Origin: Trichomonas vaginalis G3
Taxonomy: Eukaryota > Parabasalia > Trichomonadida > Trichomonadidae
Length of the DNA: 64,000 bases
NCBI RefSeq assembly: GCF_026262505.1
Contig: NC_067204.1
Location: 22,847,300 to 22,911,299 of the forward strand
Direction of reading: 5' to 3'
The notes under the pieces are model-generated. The model was not told the origin of the DNA. It did no database searches and saw only the letters and a list, made by a program, of their open reading frames with translations. Within the stretch, counting starts at the first letter, position 1. The number at the start of each line of letters is the position of its first letter. Below, piece after piece: positions 9,633 to 18,493 of this stretch. The position numbers and the translations under genes were made by a program.

Positions 9633-10930
9633 GGGTGTCCAAAGGTGCGTTTAGCACAGCGCTCTATATGAGACTATTAAAGGAGATATATGCTGATTAT
9701 AAATATATAATAAAAAATATGAATATATGTATATGATGAGTAAGTTGTATTTTGGCGCCATGCCGGGATATAAAATGAATTTTGAGACAAGAGGCGGTTT
9801 CGCGGGAAATTTTGGCGGGATTTTTTTCATTTTTTTAATGAATCATAAAGAAAACATCCTAGCTCTTGCAAAAAATGCAAAGACTGTAAAAAAATCTACG
9901 AGACATTGGTAAAATGCTTCGGTATGGATGCTCCTAGCTATTCCACTGTAACGTATCATGTTAGGATGTATCACTTCATGAACAAAAAGGCGCCCATCAT
10001 AAAAATTGACAAAAAATCGCCGGATCAAAGAAAAATCAAAGCAATTCTTCAAGCGCTAGATGAAGACCCAAGAGCATCACTCAGAAGGATAGAGGAGATG
10101 ACAAAGATACCACGTACAACAGTCAGTTATTATCTGCACAATTATTTGAACTACAAACTAGCGTATACACGTTGGGTTCCGCACAACCTTAATTCAGTTC
10201 AAAAAAAATCTAGAGTCCAATCTTCGAAAGAGCTCCTCTCTATATTGGCTGCGTATCAATCCAAGAAGTTTCGCTTTTTAGTAACAGGGGACGAGTCTTG
10301 GTTTCAATATGCAACAGAAGCCAAAATCATGTGGATCCCGAAGGATGAAAATCCGCAAACATTCCCGAAGAAAAAATTGACACACCAATGATGATGTTGT
10401 CGGTTTTTTGGGGCGTGAATGGCATCATCGCAATTGATATTCTTCAAAAACCTAATATGATGAATGCTCAGTATCTAATTGACAATGTTCTTACTCAAAT
10501 TATCAATTCTGATGAGTTTGAGAAATCCAAACAACAAAAACAAAAGTTTGCAATTCATTTTGATAATTCAAGAGTTCACAAAAGTCATAAGGTAATGAAT
10601 TACTTGGTGGAAAACAATGTCAAAGTTGTTCCAAACCCAATTTATTCACCTGATATTGCACCCTCTGACTTTTATTTATTCGGCACGCTAAAAAAGAGAG
10701 CTGAAGGACGCGAATTCGCGAGTCCAGATGATCTTGAAAATTTTGTAAGAGAGCAATTTGAGCAATTTTCTCATGATGATTTAAAGCGTGTCTTTCAAGC
10801 CTGGATCGATCGCTGCGAACGCGTGATTGAATCCAATGGTGATTATATTTAAATAAACTTTATATATATGTAACTTGTTTATTTCTATTCGCAGTATTCA
10901 GGTTTGTGCTAAACACACCTTTGGACACCC
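9633..10930. mobile_element. Element B: Tvmar1-like mariner transposon
   Basis: Inverted ends GGGTGTCCAAAGGTG(C/T)GTTT continue with AGCACA on both sides and are flanked by TA (9631-9632 and 10931-10932). The length of 1298 bp is close to what I recall for the published Tvmar1 (about 1.3 kb). The two ends differ at one position in the first 26, so the copy is young. It sits in the AT-rich leader of the next Polinton gene, splitting it from the promoter region. Confidence 0.93.
9838..10852 (+). pseudogene. Mariner transposase, two frameshifts
   Basis: The reading frame starts MNHKENILALAKNAKTV. The N-terminal half carries helix-turn-helix DNA-binding parts (RIEEMTKIPRTTVSYYLHNY). The catalytic triad is visible as VTGDESWF (first Asp), AIHFDNSRVH (second Asp) and SPDIAPSDFYLF (third Asp), the D,D34D pattern of mariner. 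The gene is about 340 codons, the normal family length. It is read in three frames: near 9888 and near 10375 the frame changes by one base, each time in an A-run, so both look like single-A losses. Otherwise the gene is full length. Confidence 0.9.
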
Positions 10931-10938
10931 TATATTAA

Positions 10939-11798
10939 ATGCTTCAGGTTGAAAAACAAAGAACAAAAGTAGCAGATACAAAACCGTTAGACTATATCTT
11001 TACAAATGCTGGTAGGACTATTTCAGATGAAGAAATTTCATCCCGAGCATACAGGTTTGACTATCCAATTCGTTGGCTTCAAAGTCCTTCAGATGCAAAG
11101 GCAATAGGATTTAGAAGAGTTTTGTTTTCAAATAGAACTAACGCATTTATGTTCGCAGTATATTTTCATGGGCAGTATAAAGGTCCTAATGGTCTAATAG
11201 ACAAATTTGACGAAATGAGAATCTTTACAGTTCGTTCAGAGAAAGTCTTGAGAAAACTCTAGATGACTTTCAAACTCAAATGAACAAATATTATTGGGAA
11301 TTTCAAGAAAAATACGACTCTTTACTAAATGGAACATACTATCTGAAACTAGAATATGACAAGATGAACTCCACCGTTTCATTTCAAAAGATTGAAATTA
11401 ACCCTCCAAGAGATACAGAGTTTTTATTTTGGGAAGTAGACAAACGTTCTTGGGCATAATTTCTTCGGTTACTAAACCAGAACGAACCATTACCACCAGA
11501 TGGTCCATTTAAATTTATACTTCCACCAGCAGATTTGATGGTTTATAGAAACGTGTTTGACCCTCAAAATGTTATGTGTCATGCAAGTTTCAGTTCAAGC
11601 AACAATAGTTTTCTATGTATTGGTAAGGACCTTTATGACTTTGCTTCTAAATTCTACGAACCACCTAGTAACAGTTTCTCTGACTTTCAAGTTTGGTTCA
11701 CAACAAATGGTGTGCAACATATTATTCCATTGTACTATGACTTTTATCTCGAATTGTCTTTCATATATAACTACGGAAAAGTGCTGAAAAAGTATTGA
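10939..11798 (+). pseudogene. Polinton structural-type gene of unknown family, broken
   Basis: The region begins at an ATG directly after the mariner (MLQVEKQRTKVADTKPLDYI). Parts read like a virion protein, with alternating beta-like strands and aromatic residues (RAYRFDYPIRWLQSPSDAK, and later FSDFQVWFTTNGVQHIIPLY). The block is free of Lys/Glu low complexity. It may be a minor capsid or fibre-associated component, but I do not recognise a family. It is broken; the mariner separates it from its likely promoter. Confidence 0.4.
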
Positions 11799-11912
11799 AT
11801 GTGAAGATATTAGAAAATAACATTTTTTTCTAACATCGTAGAAAACTCATGAAAACAATTTATTTTTGACACTTTCACAAAAAACATTAAAAAGTGAGTT
11901 AAAATGAGATGT

Positions 11913-12430
11913 TTACTGAACTGGTTGGATGTCGCCTTCTGAGGTTATGTAGAACGGCTGACCAGAGTAGTGAAGGAGAGACTGAATTGCCAATTTCATA
12001 TGGGGTAGGGGGTTCTCCTTGTTTGGTATTTTTATCCAAGGACGTTTGTTTAGGAACTCAACAAGAGCTTCTCTTTTGGCGTCCTTTATGCCATCGAAAG
12101 GAGTGCCTTCTGGTACCTCAATTGGAATTCCAGTCGAAATCTCGAGATTCAAGGCAGCCCTTCCCGTTATCCAAACGTTAACAAGCTTGCCTTTTACATT
12201 CTGCTTGAGGAAGTCTTTCTTGCATTCCAAGTTCTTCCATCCGACAGGAAAATATTTTCCCGACAAAGGGAAAATTTTTCCCGACAACAGGAAGAACTCT
12301 TCCAGTTGTCCGTCCGTAAACCATTCAAATTTTCGAAAATTGAGAACTTTTTGGTCGAACTTTAGAAAATGTTTTTCCTTCCGACAGAAAAAGTTCTTCC
12401 ATCCGACAGGAAAAATTTTTCCTTCCGACA
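11913..12430 (-). pseudogene. Polinton minus-strand gene of unknown function
   Basis: The minus frame ends with a well-behaved segment (VNVWITGRAALNLEISTGIP and later HMKLAIQSLLHYSGQPFYIT). Toward its 5' side it runs into short repeats coding SGKIFP-like units (12230-12430). No ATG is seen in the frame near the divergent start at 12443, so the true start is unclear. I do not recognise the family. Confidence 0.35.
12236..12430. repeat. Short CCGACAGGAAAA-type repeats
   Basis: The phrase TTCCATCCGACAGGAAAA occurs near 12236 and 12397, and shorter variants (TTTTCCCGACA, TTCCTTCCGACAGG) fill the interval. On the minus strand they would encode SGKIFP-type units. Some variants form small inverted repeats (CCGACA...GGGAAAA...TTTTTCCC). 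Confidence 0.7.
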
Positions 12431-12442
12431 GGACACAAACGG

Positions 12443-12805
12443 ATGACTGACGTTCCTCTTCCTGAATGCCTTCCAAAGCCAGAAGAACCGAAAGCTGCAG
12501 AACCACAACAGTCTCCTCAGCAACCTCAGTTCCAGCAAGTACCTCCGAATTACTACCAATTTCCACCTCAAGGTTACTACCCACCACAAGGCTTCCCGAA
12601 CTACCCTCCTCAGCCTATGCCTTACTTCCCCAACCCTTGGTTGTTCCAGCAAGCTCCACCCCAGCAATTCCAATTCCAATCTCAATCGAAGAGAGACCAA
12701 GACTTCGAAGAAGGTCTGAACCGCTTACGCAAAGAGTATGCTACAGCTCCAATTGAGAGAAAGTTGTTCCCGGACCAAAAAATAATGTTTAGGGTAGATG
12801 GTTAG
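12443..12805 (+). CDS. Polinton Pro/Gln-rich protein, 3' end hit by element D
   Basis: A 120-residue frame, strongly Pro/Gln/Tyr-rich in the middle (YYQFPPQGYYPPQGFPNYPP), with a charged C-terminal segment (RDQDFEEGLNRLRKEYATAP). Such low-complexity proteins are common among virion components. The copy is interrupted close to its end by element D, whose left target duplication is at 12778-12787; the last few codons of the open frame are transposon sequence. Function unknown. Confidence 0.5.
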   Translation: MTDVPLPECLPKPEEPKAAEPQQSPQQPQFQQVPPNYYQFPPQGYYPPQGFPNYPPQPMPYFPNPWLFQQAPPQQFQFQSQSKRDQDFEEGLNRLRKEYATAPIERKLFPDQKIMFRVDG

Positions 12806-12849
12806 ATCTAACCTCATTTCTAACCCGATTTCTACCCTCATGAATTTTC

Positions 12850-13860
12850 ATGAATTTCCTTAAGATAGAAAAAATAATGTTAGTTTTATTTTTATTTATT
12901 TTTTTATTTTGTATAAAAGATATGATTTCAACAATCGGCACAACAACAATTCAAACAACAGCACCAAACTCGTTAGTCATGAATCCAACATCTATGTTAG
13001 TAGAGATGAAAAACTTCATTCCTTCTTCATATAGTTTTGGAACAGAAATACAAAAAATTAAGCAGGAACTTTTAACAAGTAATTTAGACTGTACCGCACA
13101 GGATGAAGAAAATGAAGAATATCTTTATGAAATGCAGGACATTATTGACCATTTACCTAAATTGCCTGAAATCCAACAACAAAAGCTCACTATTCCTGAA
13201 TTCGATGAAATAGAAGTGAAACCAACTGACTCAGTAGAAATAAAGAAGTTCATACGAAAGGTAAATTATGAGTTTCTAGGATATCATTGCAACCATAAAG
13301 TTATGGACAAAGATTGCGACATGGTATATAAGAACATCTCTGACATATATAAATCTGGGGAGTTTAAGACATACGACAACTTTGTTTCATTAGTTGCAAA
13401 ATGTGTATGGCAGATAAGAGATAAAGATAGAAGAGGTAAAGTATGGCATGAACAGATAAAACCAACTGCTTCAGATTTAAAGAAAGTCATTGACGCCTTG
13501 GTTGTTCTAGCTGGTTTTATTTCAATGTATAACGCAAAAATGAATCCGCAATGTTCTAAATGTAAAGCAGCAATGAGGAAATATAACTACTCCGTCAAAG
13601 AGATAGAACGTATGAGAAACGACTATGCAGACTTAAAGAAAGAAGCAGAGAAGCCGGTAGAAGATAAAATGGACATGTTAGCATTTCTGAACAAAAACTA
13701 TCCAACTGCTGACGATTTCCTTCTATCTGACGTCAAGAAGAAGTATAAAGAAACTTTCGGCATTGTTAAAATTTTTGATATCCTCAGCGAAGAAATAGAA
13801 GCTACAAAACTGTTTAGAATCTCACGAATTCATAACGTTTACCATGTAAAACGGTTATAA
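12850..13860 (+). CDS. Unrecognised 336-aa protein carried by element D
   Basis: The intact frame starts MNFLKIEKIM and has one hydrophobic segment near residues 9-23 (LVLFLFIFLFC), which could be a signal anchor. The rest is hydrophilic and mostly helical. Cysteines cluster in CNHKVMDKDC (about residue 150) and CSKCKAA (about residue 232), a possible metal-binding pair; a further helical, Lys/Glu-rich part follows. No transposase motif such as a DDE signature is visible. It fills almost all the space between the element ends, so it is cargo or an unknown mobility protein. The last residues run into the terminal repeat block. I do not recognise the family. Confidence 0.6.
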   Translation: MNFLKIEKIMLVLFLFIFLFCIKDMISTIGTTTIQTTAPNSLVMNPTSMLVEMKNFIPSSYSFGTEIQKIKQELLTSNLDCTAQDEENEEYLYEMQDIIDHLPKLPEIQQQKLTIPEFDEIEVKPTDSVEIKKFIRKVNYEFLGYHCNHKVMDKDCDMVYKNISDIYKSGEFKTYDNFVSLVAKCVWQIRDKDRRGKVWHEQIKPTASDLKKVIDALVVLAGFISMYNAKMNPQCSKCKAAMRKYNYSVKEIERMRNDYADLKKEAEKPVEDKMDMLAFLNKNYPTADDFLLSDVKKKYKETFGIVKIFDILSEEIEATKLFRISRIHNVYHVKRL

Positions 13861-14157
13861 ATAATGAGGGTAGAAATGAGGGTAGATATCGGGTTAGATC
13901 TAACCATCTACCCTAAAATATATTTTTATTGAATTCAGCACAAAATTCTGAGTAAAATAATTTTTAGGGCACGTGTCAAACCGTTGAGTTTTCACAAAAT
14001 TCCAAAAATAACGTTTACCATGTAAAACGTTTATAAAATAACTGGGGTAGAAATCGGGTTAGATCTAACCATCTACCCTAAAATATATTTTTGGTGTAAA
14101 TTTCATTAACTGACTGATGGCACAAAGTGGCTTAACGAAAACATTAATATATAAAAT

Positions 14158-14193
14158 TCATGAAAATTCATGAAAATTCATGAAAATTCATGA
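14158..14193. repeat. 11-bp tandem repeat TTCATGAAAAT, about four copies
   Basis: ATTCATGAAAATTCATGAAA continues for about 36 bp beside the outermost inverted end block of element D. The same TTCATGAATT phrase occurs beside the left end block (12838-12857), so it belongs to the terminal structure. Confidence 0.85.
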
Positions 14194-14297
14194 GGGTAGA
14201 AATGAGGTTAGAAATCGGGTTAGATATACCCATCTACCCTAAAAATATATTTTTATTGAATTCGGCACAAAAATAATGAATTTTCAAGCTTGACCAT

Positions 14298-15161
14298 TTA
14301 CACAATTTGAACTTTGTTTGCGTAGATATGAATTCTGAAAGAAGTATGAGGGTCTTGTATGACTTTGTACTTCTCCCATAGTTCATGTCTGTCAAACTTA
14401 CCTGCCATGGACTCTTTCATAAGTTCCATGAAATCGTCTTCGGACAATCCGGGGAAAAGTATTATGTCAGTAAGTATTCTTTTAACATCCTTACTTAAAC
14501 TCTTTGCTGTCTGTACACATATTACGACTGAAATGTTAAAGTGTCTGAGCTTCTTAAGAATTCGACACATATCTTGTTCTCTATTCTTTAACAAAGGATG
14601 AGAGGCGAAATCATCTAAGATAAGAAGACATCTATGAGGGTAAGTCTTCCAATCGTAAGATTGCAATTTCTTCGAAATGTATTCTATCTCTTTCTGTTTG
14701 TTTCTGAAGTGTTTCTTCTCTAATATTCTCTGCATTTCCTCATTTGGGTCTTTAAACTTAGAATTTATATACTCATTTATAGCATTATACTTCAAAACTC
14801 TTCTTTGGTACTTCTTTATCCAATCTAACAACTCAGTATCCTTTATACATACTAACTTAGACTTCTTTATAATATCTTTGAACGAATTGACGGTTTGGTC
14901 AAATTGACCAGAAGTCGAACAAATAACAACTAACTCATAGAATGGGTTCTTCTCATCTAGTTCTTGTTGTTGTGCAGCCATTTTAAGATAAGTGAAAGTC
15001 TTGCCCGACCCAGGTGGTGCAATTAGACCTGTTATACCATTCTGAGCAAATAAGAACTTTTCATGTATAGGCTTTATCTGAGCATTTTCTAACTTCCTCT
15101 TGTTCTTGTCTAAAACATTCTCAAATTTCTTGTCAATGTCAGCAAACTTTTTTTCTAACAT
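14298..15161 (-). CDS. Polinton genome-packaging ATPase (A32/FtsK-HerA type)
   Basis: A 287-residue ATPase. Walker A is GLIAPPGSGKT near residue 47, Walker B is CLLILDDF near residue 180, and the following VVICVQTAKSL fits the sensor strand of the A32/FtsK-HerA packaging ATPases. These pump the element's DNA into the capsid. I choose the ATG at 15161 (MLEKKFADIDKK) rather than 15263, because the longer version would overlap the divergent gene that starts at 15198; a 36-bp AT-rich promoter lies between. The family assignment is well supported by motifs. Confidence 0.88.
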   Translation of the reverse strand: MLEKKFADIDKKFENVLDKNKRKLENAQIKPIHEKFLFAQNGITGLIAPPGSGKTFTYLKMAAQQQELDEKNPFYELVVICSTSGQFDQTVNSFKDIIKKSKLVCIKDTELLDWIKKYQRRVLKYNAINEYINSKFKDPNEEMQRILEKKHFRNKQKEIEYISKKLQSYDWKTYPHRCLLILDDFASHPLLKNREQDMCRILKKLRHFNISVVICVQTAKSLSKDVKRILTDIILFPGLSEDDFMELMKESMAGKFDRHELWEKYKVIQDPHTSFRIHIYANKVQIV

Positions 15162-15197
15162 ATTTTTAGAAAAATTAAAATTTTTATCTTTTAGAAA
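15162..15197. promoter_or_regulatory. 36-bp bidirectional AT-rich promoter region
   Basis: The ATPase (minus) and the next gene (plus) start back to back with only ATTTTTAGAAAAATTAAAAT-type sequence between them. Similar short divergent spacers occur at 2769-2785 and 20800-20817 in the same element. Confidence 0.5.
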
Positions 15198-15644
15198 ATG
15201 TCTAGCGATTTCGCTATCTATATTCGAGACAAACTTTTTGACAGCAAAACATCTGTCGACCATAAAATCTTACATAGTGTAAACAAGAAAGGTGAATTTG
15301 TTCTAAAGTTCTGTTTCTGGGAATATGACAAGAACCATAAAACATTACAAAGAGCAGTCTTAAAATTTGTCAATGACAGACTTGTTGACAGAGATGACGC
15401 CGATTGGAAAGATGAAGTCCAACAAAAGTTCTTAGAATGCAAAGAAGACACATGCGCTGTTCTTGAAGATGAAATAGAAAACAGAATAGATGAGCTATTA
15501 AAGGACAAAGAACTTTTACATAGATATGGTTCTGAGAAATTTGACATATCTCCACCAGAGAAGAAGAAAGAAAAGAAAGAGAAAAAAGTAGAAGAGAAGA
15601 AAGAACCTGAACCAGTTCCAGAGAAAAAGAAATTTGACATGTAA
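15198..15644 (+). CDS. Polinton protein of unknown function with Lys/Glu-rich tail
   Basis: A 148-residue intact frame. The first 110 residues look folded (FAIYIRDKLFDSKTSVDHK, then VLKFCFWEYDKNHKTLQRAV) and end in a helical acidic part. The tail is a KKKEKKEKKVEEKKEPEPVP-type low-complexity stretch. It diverges from the packaging ATPase and converges on the next gene, ending 17 bp from it. No family recognised. Confidence 0.55.
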   Translation: MSSDFAIYIRDKLFDSKTSVDHKILHSVNKKGEFVLKFCFWEYDKNHKTLQRAVLKFVNDRLVDRDDADWKDEVQQKFLECKEDTCAVLEDEIENRIDELLKDKELLHRYGSEKFDISPPEKKKEKKEKKVEEKKEPEPVPEKKKFDM

Positions 15645-15660
15645 AAATAAAATTTTATTT

Positions 15661-16080
15661 TTAGAACATTTCTGGGTCAATGTCAATGCTCTCTTCCTCT
15701 TTAGGAGTAAACACTGGCTTAGACTCTAAAATCTTTTTACCCAATTTACCTTGAACTTCTACAACTTTAGACTCATAATATTCATAGTCGTCTGTCTTCT
15801 TTGGTTCATAAGGTATAACAAGTTTGTATGCTTTGCCTTCTTTAAGGTTTGAGAACCTTCTGTCAAAACTTTCTTTGACTGTTAACAAACCTTCTATGTC
15901 TAAGTCTTCAAATTTCGCACCATTTTTAGTCACAATAGCAAACTTAACTGGTTCGATGTTCCAAACTTTGCTGAATGAAGACTTTTCAAAATGGTAGAAG
16001 TAAACATTCAAATATGTGAATGGGTCTAGTTCTTCTTTAAGTCCTGACATGTACTTGTTTACTGAAATATATTTCGTCAT
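15661..16080 (-). CDS. Polinton protein of unknown function (139 aa)
   Basis: An intact minus frame starting MTKYISVNKYMSGLK. It looks like a small beta-rich domain (LNVYFYHFEKSSFSKVW, PVKFAIVTKNGAKFEDLD, YKLVIPYEPKKTDDYEYYES) with an acidic C-terminus. A single-stranded-DNA-binding protein would suit its size and its place beside the helicase, but nothing in the sequence proves this. It follows the helicase gene across a 36-bp AT-rich spacer (AAAAATATTTTTTTAT), similar to other gene-start spacers of the element. Confidence 0.5.
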   Translation of the reverse strand: MTKYISVNKYMSGLKEELDPFTYLNVYFYHFEKSSFSKVWNIEPVKFAIVTKNGAKFEDLDIEGLLTVKESFDRRFSNLKEGKAYKLVIPYEPKKTDDYEYYESKVVEVQGKLGKKILESKPVFTPKEEESIDIDPEMF

Positions 16081-16116
16081 CTTTTCTATCGGATAAAAAA
16101 ATATTTTTTTTAAAAT

Positions 16117-17301
16117 TTACTCAGAAAAAATTTTCTTTGTATATACACCATTCTGAACATCTAAAAGACTTTTGACATTTGCCAAGAATGTACGTTTAGA
16201 AGCTGCCATATAACCATACTCTTGACAATATTGTTTATATTCATCATATAAAGACTTTTCATCTAAACACTCAAAGTCGCTTTCTTCTATGAACAGTTCA
16301 TATACACTCTTGTTTGCTTTTAACAATGTTTGTCTCTCTTCGGTATGTGGAATTTGTCTTGGATTGAACTTAGAAATATCTAATGTCATGAAATATGAGA
16401 ACAAGTGGTTGTAAAAGTCAGATGTCAAACATTCTGACAAAGCGTCAAAATATTCTGTATCTTGCATATGAGCTTCTGACGTTCTGACAACTACATATCT
16501 TCTGTCAGAACTTTCTAACTTCATCGGAACAGCATTGTTTGAAACCATAATGAAGTTTGCAACATTTTCACAAACTCTTTGGTCTTTATACTTTCTTTCA
16601 ACAACTCCAACTTTGTCTGTTATAAGACTCTTCAAAGCATCTGAGTTCAAAACTTTTGTTGTATCCATACTTTGAAGTTCATTGCAAACTATAAGTTTCA
16701 TATTCTCTATTGAGGAGTTAAACTTGCCACAGATGTTTTCTAAGTTTGTCATATTCGGATTCGAATAACCTTCTAACAGTTTGCACAAAATATCTGTAAA
16801 GAAAGTATTCTTACCAGTTCCTTGTTTTCCAATTATAATGAGAGCAGTTTCATTTTTAGCACTTGGATGTTGTAAGATATTTGCAAACCAACATAAGATA
16901 TACTCATAGACTCTTTCGTTTCCATTGCATATAATTTCTTTGACATGGTCTAACCAAGCTTCTATAATATTTTCTTTCCATTCTACTTGTTCATATTTAT
17001 ATCCAGTGAAGATAGAATAGAAGTTTGGAGAAGGTGTATAAAACTTTATACCACGAACTGAAAAATCTTCTAACTTTGACAATAAGATATCCCAAGCATC
17101 TAACATCTTCATTCCAACTTGTACAACTTTTATTTTCTTAAGTTTCTGTCTACATTCTTGTTCAGACACTATTGTTGCTCTTGGTTTGTTAAAGACAACA
17201 TCCCATTCTTTCATGACATAACATTCTGGGGCAGAGTCGACATAAATGACTAAACGTTTCAAATTCTCGACTGCTTTGTTATAGTCTCGAAATGGACACA
17301 T
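16117..17301 (-). CDS. Polinton SF3/D5-like helicase
   Basis: The 394-residue frame carries Walker A IIIGKQGTGKNTFFTDIL near residue 157, a Walker B-like MKLIVCNELQ near residue 207, and the motif C-like NFIMVSNNAVP near residue 250 followed by an arginine-finger region SSDRRYVVV. This is the SF3 helicase pattern of D5-like primase-helicases (DUF5906 type). It would unwind the element's DNA during replication. Coding sequence appears to extend upstream of the first ATG, up to the AT-rich motif at 17351-17376. SF3 helicases are typical of virophages and present in only some Polintons. Confidence 0.82.
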   Translation of the reverse strand: MCPFRDYNKAVENLKRLVIYVDSAPECYVMKEWDVVFNKPRATIVSEQECRQKLKKIKVVQVGMKMLDAWDILLSKLEDFSVRGIKFYTPSPNFYSIFTGYKYEQVEWKENIIEAWLDHVKEIICNGNERVYEYILCWFANILQHPSAKNETALIIIGKQGTGKNTFFTDILCKLLEGYSNPNMTNLENICGKFNSSIENMKLIVCNELQSMDTTKVLNSDALKSLITDKVGVVERKYKDQRVCENVANFIMVSNNAVPMKLESSDRRYVVVRTSEAHMQDTEYFDALSECLTSDFYNHLFSYFMTLDISKFNPRQIPHTEERQTLLKANKSVYELFIEESDFECLDEKSLYDEYKQYCQEYGYMAASKRTFLANVKSLLDVQNGVYTKKIFSE

Positions 17302-17350
17302 ATTTCTGAATGCTTGGAAGTCATAAAAATCTGAAACATCTATTCTGTAT

Positions 17351-17376
17351 ATTTTTATAAAAATAAAAAAAATATT
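17351..17376 (-). promoter_or_regulatory. AT-rich 26-bp motif ahead of the helicase gene
   Basis: This is the reverse complement of the 26 bases at 4127-4152 in front of the polymerase, a perfect match. It separates the penton-like gene from the helicase gene. A shared promoter or leader signal is likely; polyadenylation of the upstream gene could also use it. Confidence 0.6.
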
Positions 17377-17382
17377 ATTTTT

Positions 17383-18063
17383 TTATTCTTGACTTTGTTG
17401 TTCCATTTGTTGCATTTGTTGTTCTTGAGCTATTTGTTGTTGAAGTTGTTCTTGTAATACAATACTTTCACCAGTTGCATCTTCCAATTCGAAACTTTCT
17501 GCCGTCATTGACAAATACATAGGACATAAAAGTTTTACAGGAACAAAGTTTGCGTCAACTAATGTCAACGTTATACTTGCCAAAGTGTTTGAGTTCACTA
17601 AGGTTGAAAATTCTGCATTCGAATGAACAATAGGCAAACCAGCAGAGAAAGTATTGTTTATACGCATAAGTATCTTTTGGTCATAATAGTTTCTGTCGAC
17701 ATTCGAATAACACTTTGAACCTAAGTTTGAAACAATATATAAGATTGGTGTGCTTAATGTCAATGGAATAGACATTCCTTGTATGACACCTTTTCCTGTT
17801 ATAGGAAACTGTTGGTAGTAAAAACCAGAAATAAGTTTTGTATTATAGCTCATATCGTTTATAGTAAACTCAGTCGGACATCCAAACATAATGAAACCTG
17901 CTCTAGTTGCAGCACATGTTACACCCGTACTTAAAGTATTAAATAAGTCAACAAAACCTGTTGGTGGTATATCTGAGTAAGTATCTTCAAAGGAGTATTT
18001 TTTACCATTCACAACAATAAAGTCTTCTGGTGTCAAAAGAGCAAAACAGGCTTTAGTCGTCAT
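17383..18063 (-). CDS. Polinton penton-like (minor capsid) protein
   Basis: A 226-residue beta-rich protein with few charged clusters: FVDLFNTLSTGVTCAATRAG, then FYYQQFPITGKGVIQGMSIP, then a Gln-rich tail (QEQLQQQIAQEQQMQQMEQQ). A single jelly-roll of this size next to the helicase and near the major capsid gene fits the Polinton penton/minor capsid protein, which sits at particle vertices. The identification is by size, composition and position. The region upstream of its start carries the left copy of the 81-bp repeat that flanks element C. Confidence 0.5.
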   Translation of the reverse strand: MTTKACFALLTPEDFIVVNGKKYSFEDTYSDIPPTGFVDLFNTLSTGVTCAATRAGFIMFGCPTEFTINDMSYNTKLISGFYYQQFPITGKGVIQGMSIPLTLSTPILYIVSNLGSKCYSNVDRNYYDQKILMRINNTFSAGLPIVHSNAEFSTLVNSNTLASITLTLVDANFVPVKLLCPMYLSMTAESFELEDATGESIVLQEQLQQQIAQEQQMQQMEQQSQE

Positions 18064-18107
18064 TGTGTTTAAGGTTAGTTTACAATATCGTCCTTGAGGA
18101 CTTTGTA

Positions 18108-18188
18108 AGTTTGTTGTTATAGAATTATATTACTTGGGGTTTTTAGTCGTAATAGTATAAACCATTATGTCTTCTGCCATTTACTTAG
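18108..18188. repeat. 81-bp direct repeat, left copy flanking element C
   Basis: It is identical over 81 bp to 20144-20224 (starts AGTTTGTTGTTATAGAATTA, ends CTGCCATTTACTTAG). The two copies abut the inverted ends of element C exactly, so this looks like a target duplication, but 81 bp is far longer than any usual transposon makes. Confidence 0.93.
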
Positions 18189-18493
18189 GAAACAATAAGA
18201 ATTACCGAAAAAGTGACAAAACATCAAAAACAGGGAGGGGTCTCAATTTTTATTACTTATATTATTTTACAATATTTATATAAATACTCTTTTATAATAT
18301 TTTACTATAAAATTATACCTCAAATTCAAATATTTAAAATATTATTTACATAATTATCTCAAAATTATATTTTTATATATTATTTTTCATATGTATAAAT
18401 CATATAATCTATATCTATGCAAATCTCATCTAAATTTTTTTGAAACAAACCGCTACCATTTTATAATGGTCCATCTTAAATTCATCATAAATT

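Larger units (their letters stand above)
12788..14268. mobile_element. Element D: 1.5-kb cargo-bearing insertion with repeated end blocks
   Basis: A 10-bp direct repeat AAAAATAATG flanks it (12778-12787 and 14269-14278). The left end block TTTAGGGTAGATGGTTAGAT (continuing CTAACC...CTACCCTCATGAATTTTCATG) recurs in inverted orientation three times at the right side: about 13864-13925, 14045-14092 and 14190-14250. The right end extends about 25 bp past the block (to GAATTCGGCAC), so the termini are not symmetrical. The only gene inside is an unrecognised 336-codon frame, not a known transposase, so it is probably mobilised in trans. Classification unknown. Confidence 0.7.

Noticed and set aside
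12788-12802. TTTAGGG in the ends of element D as a telomere repeat
   Set aside because: It occurs once per end block and is not tandem, so it is not telomeric.
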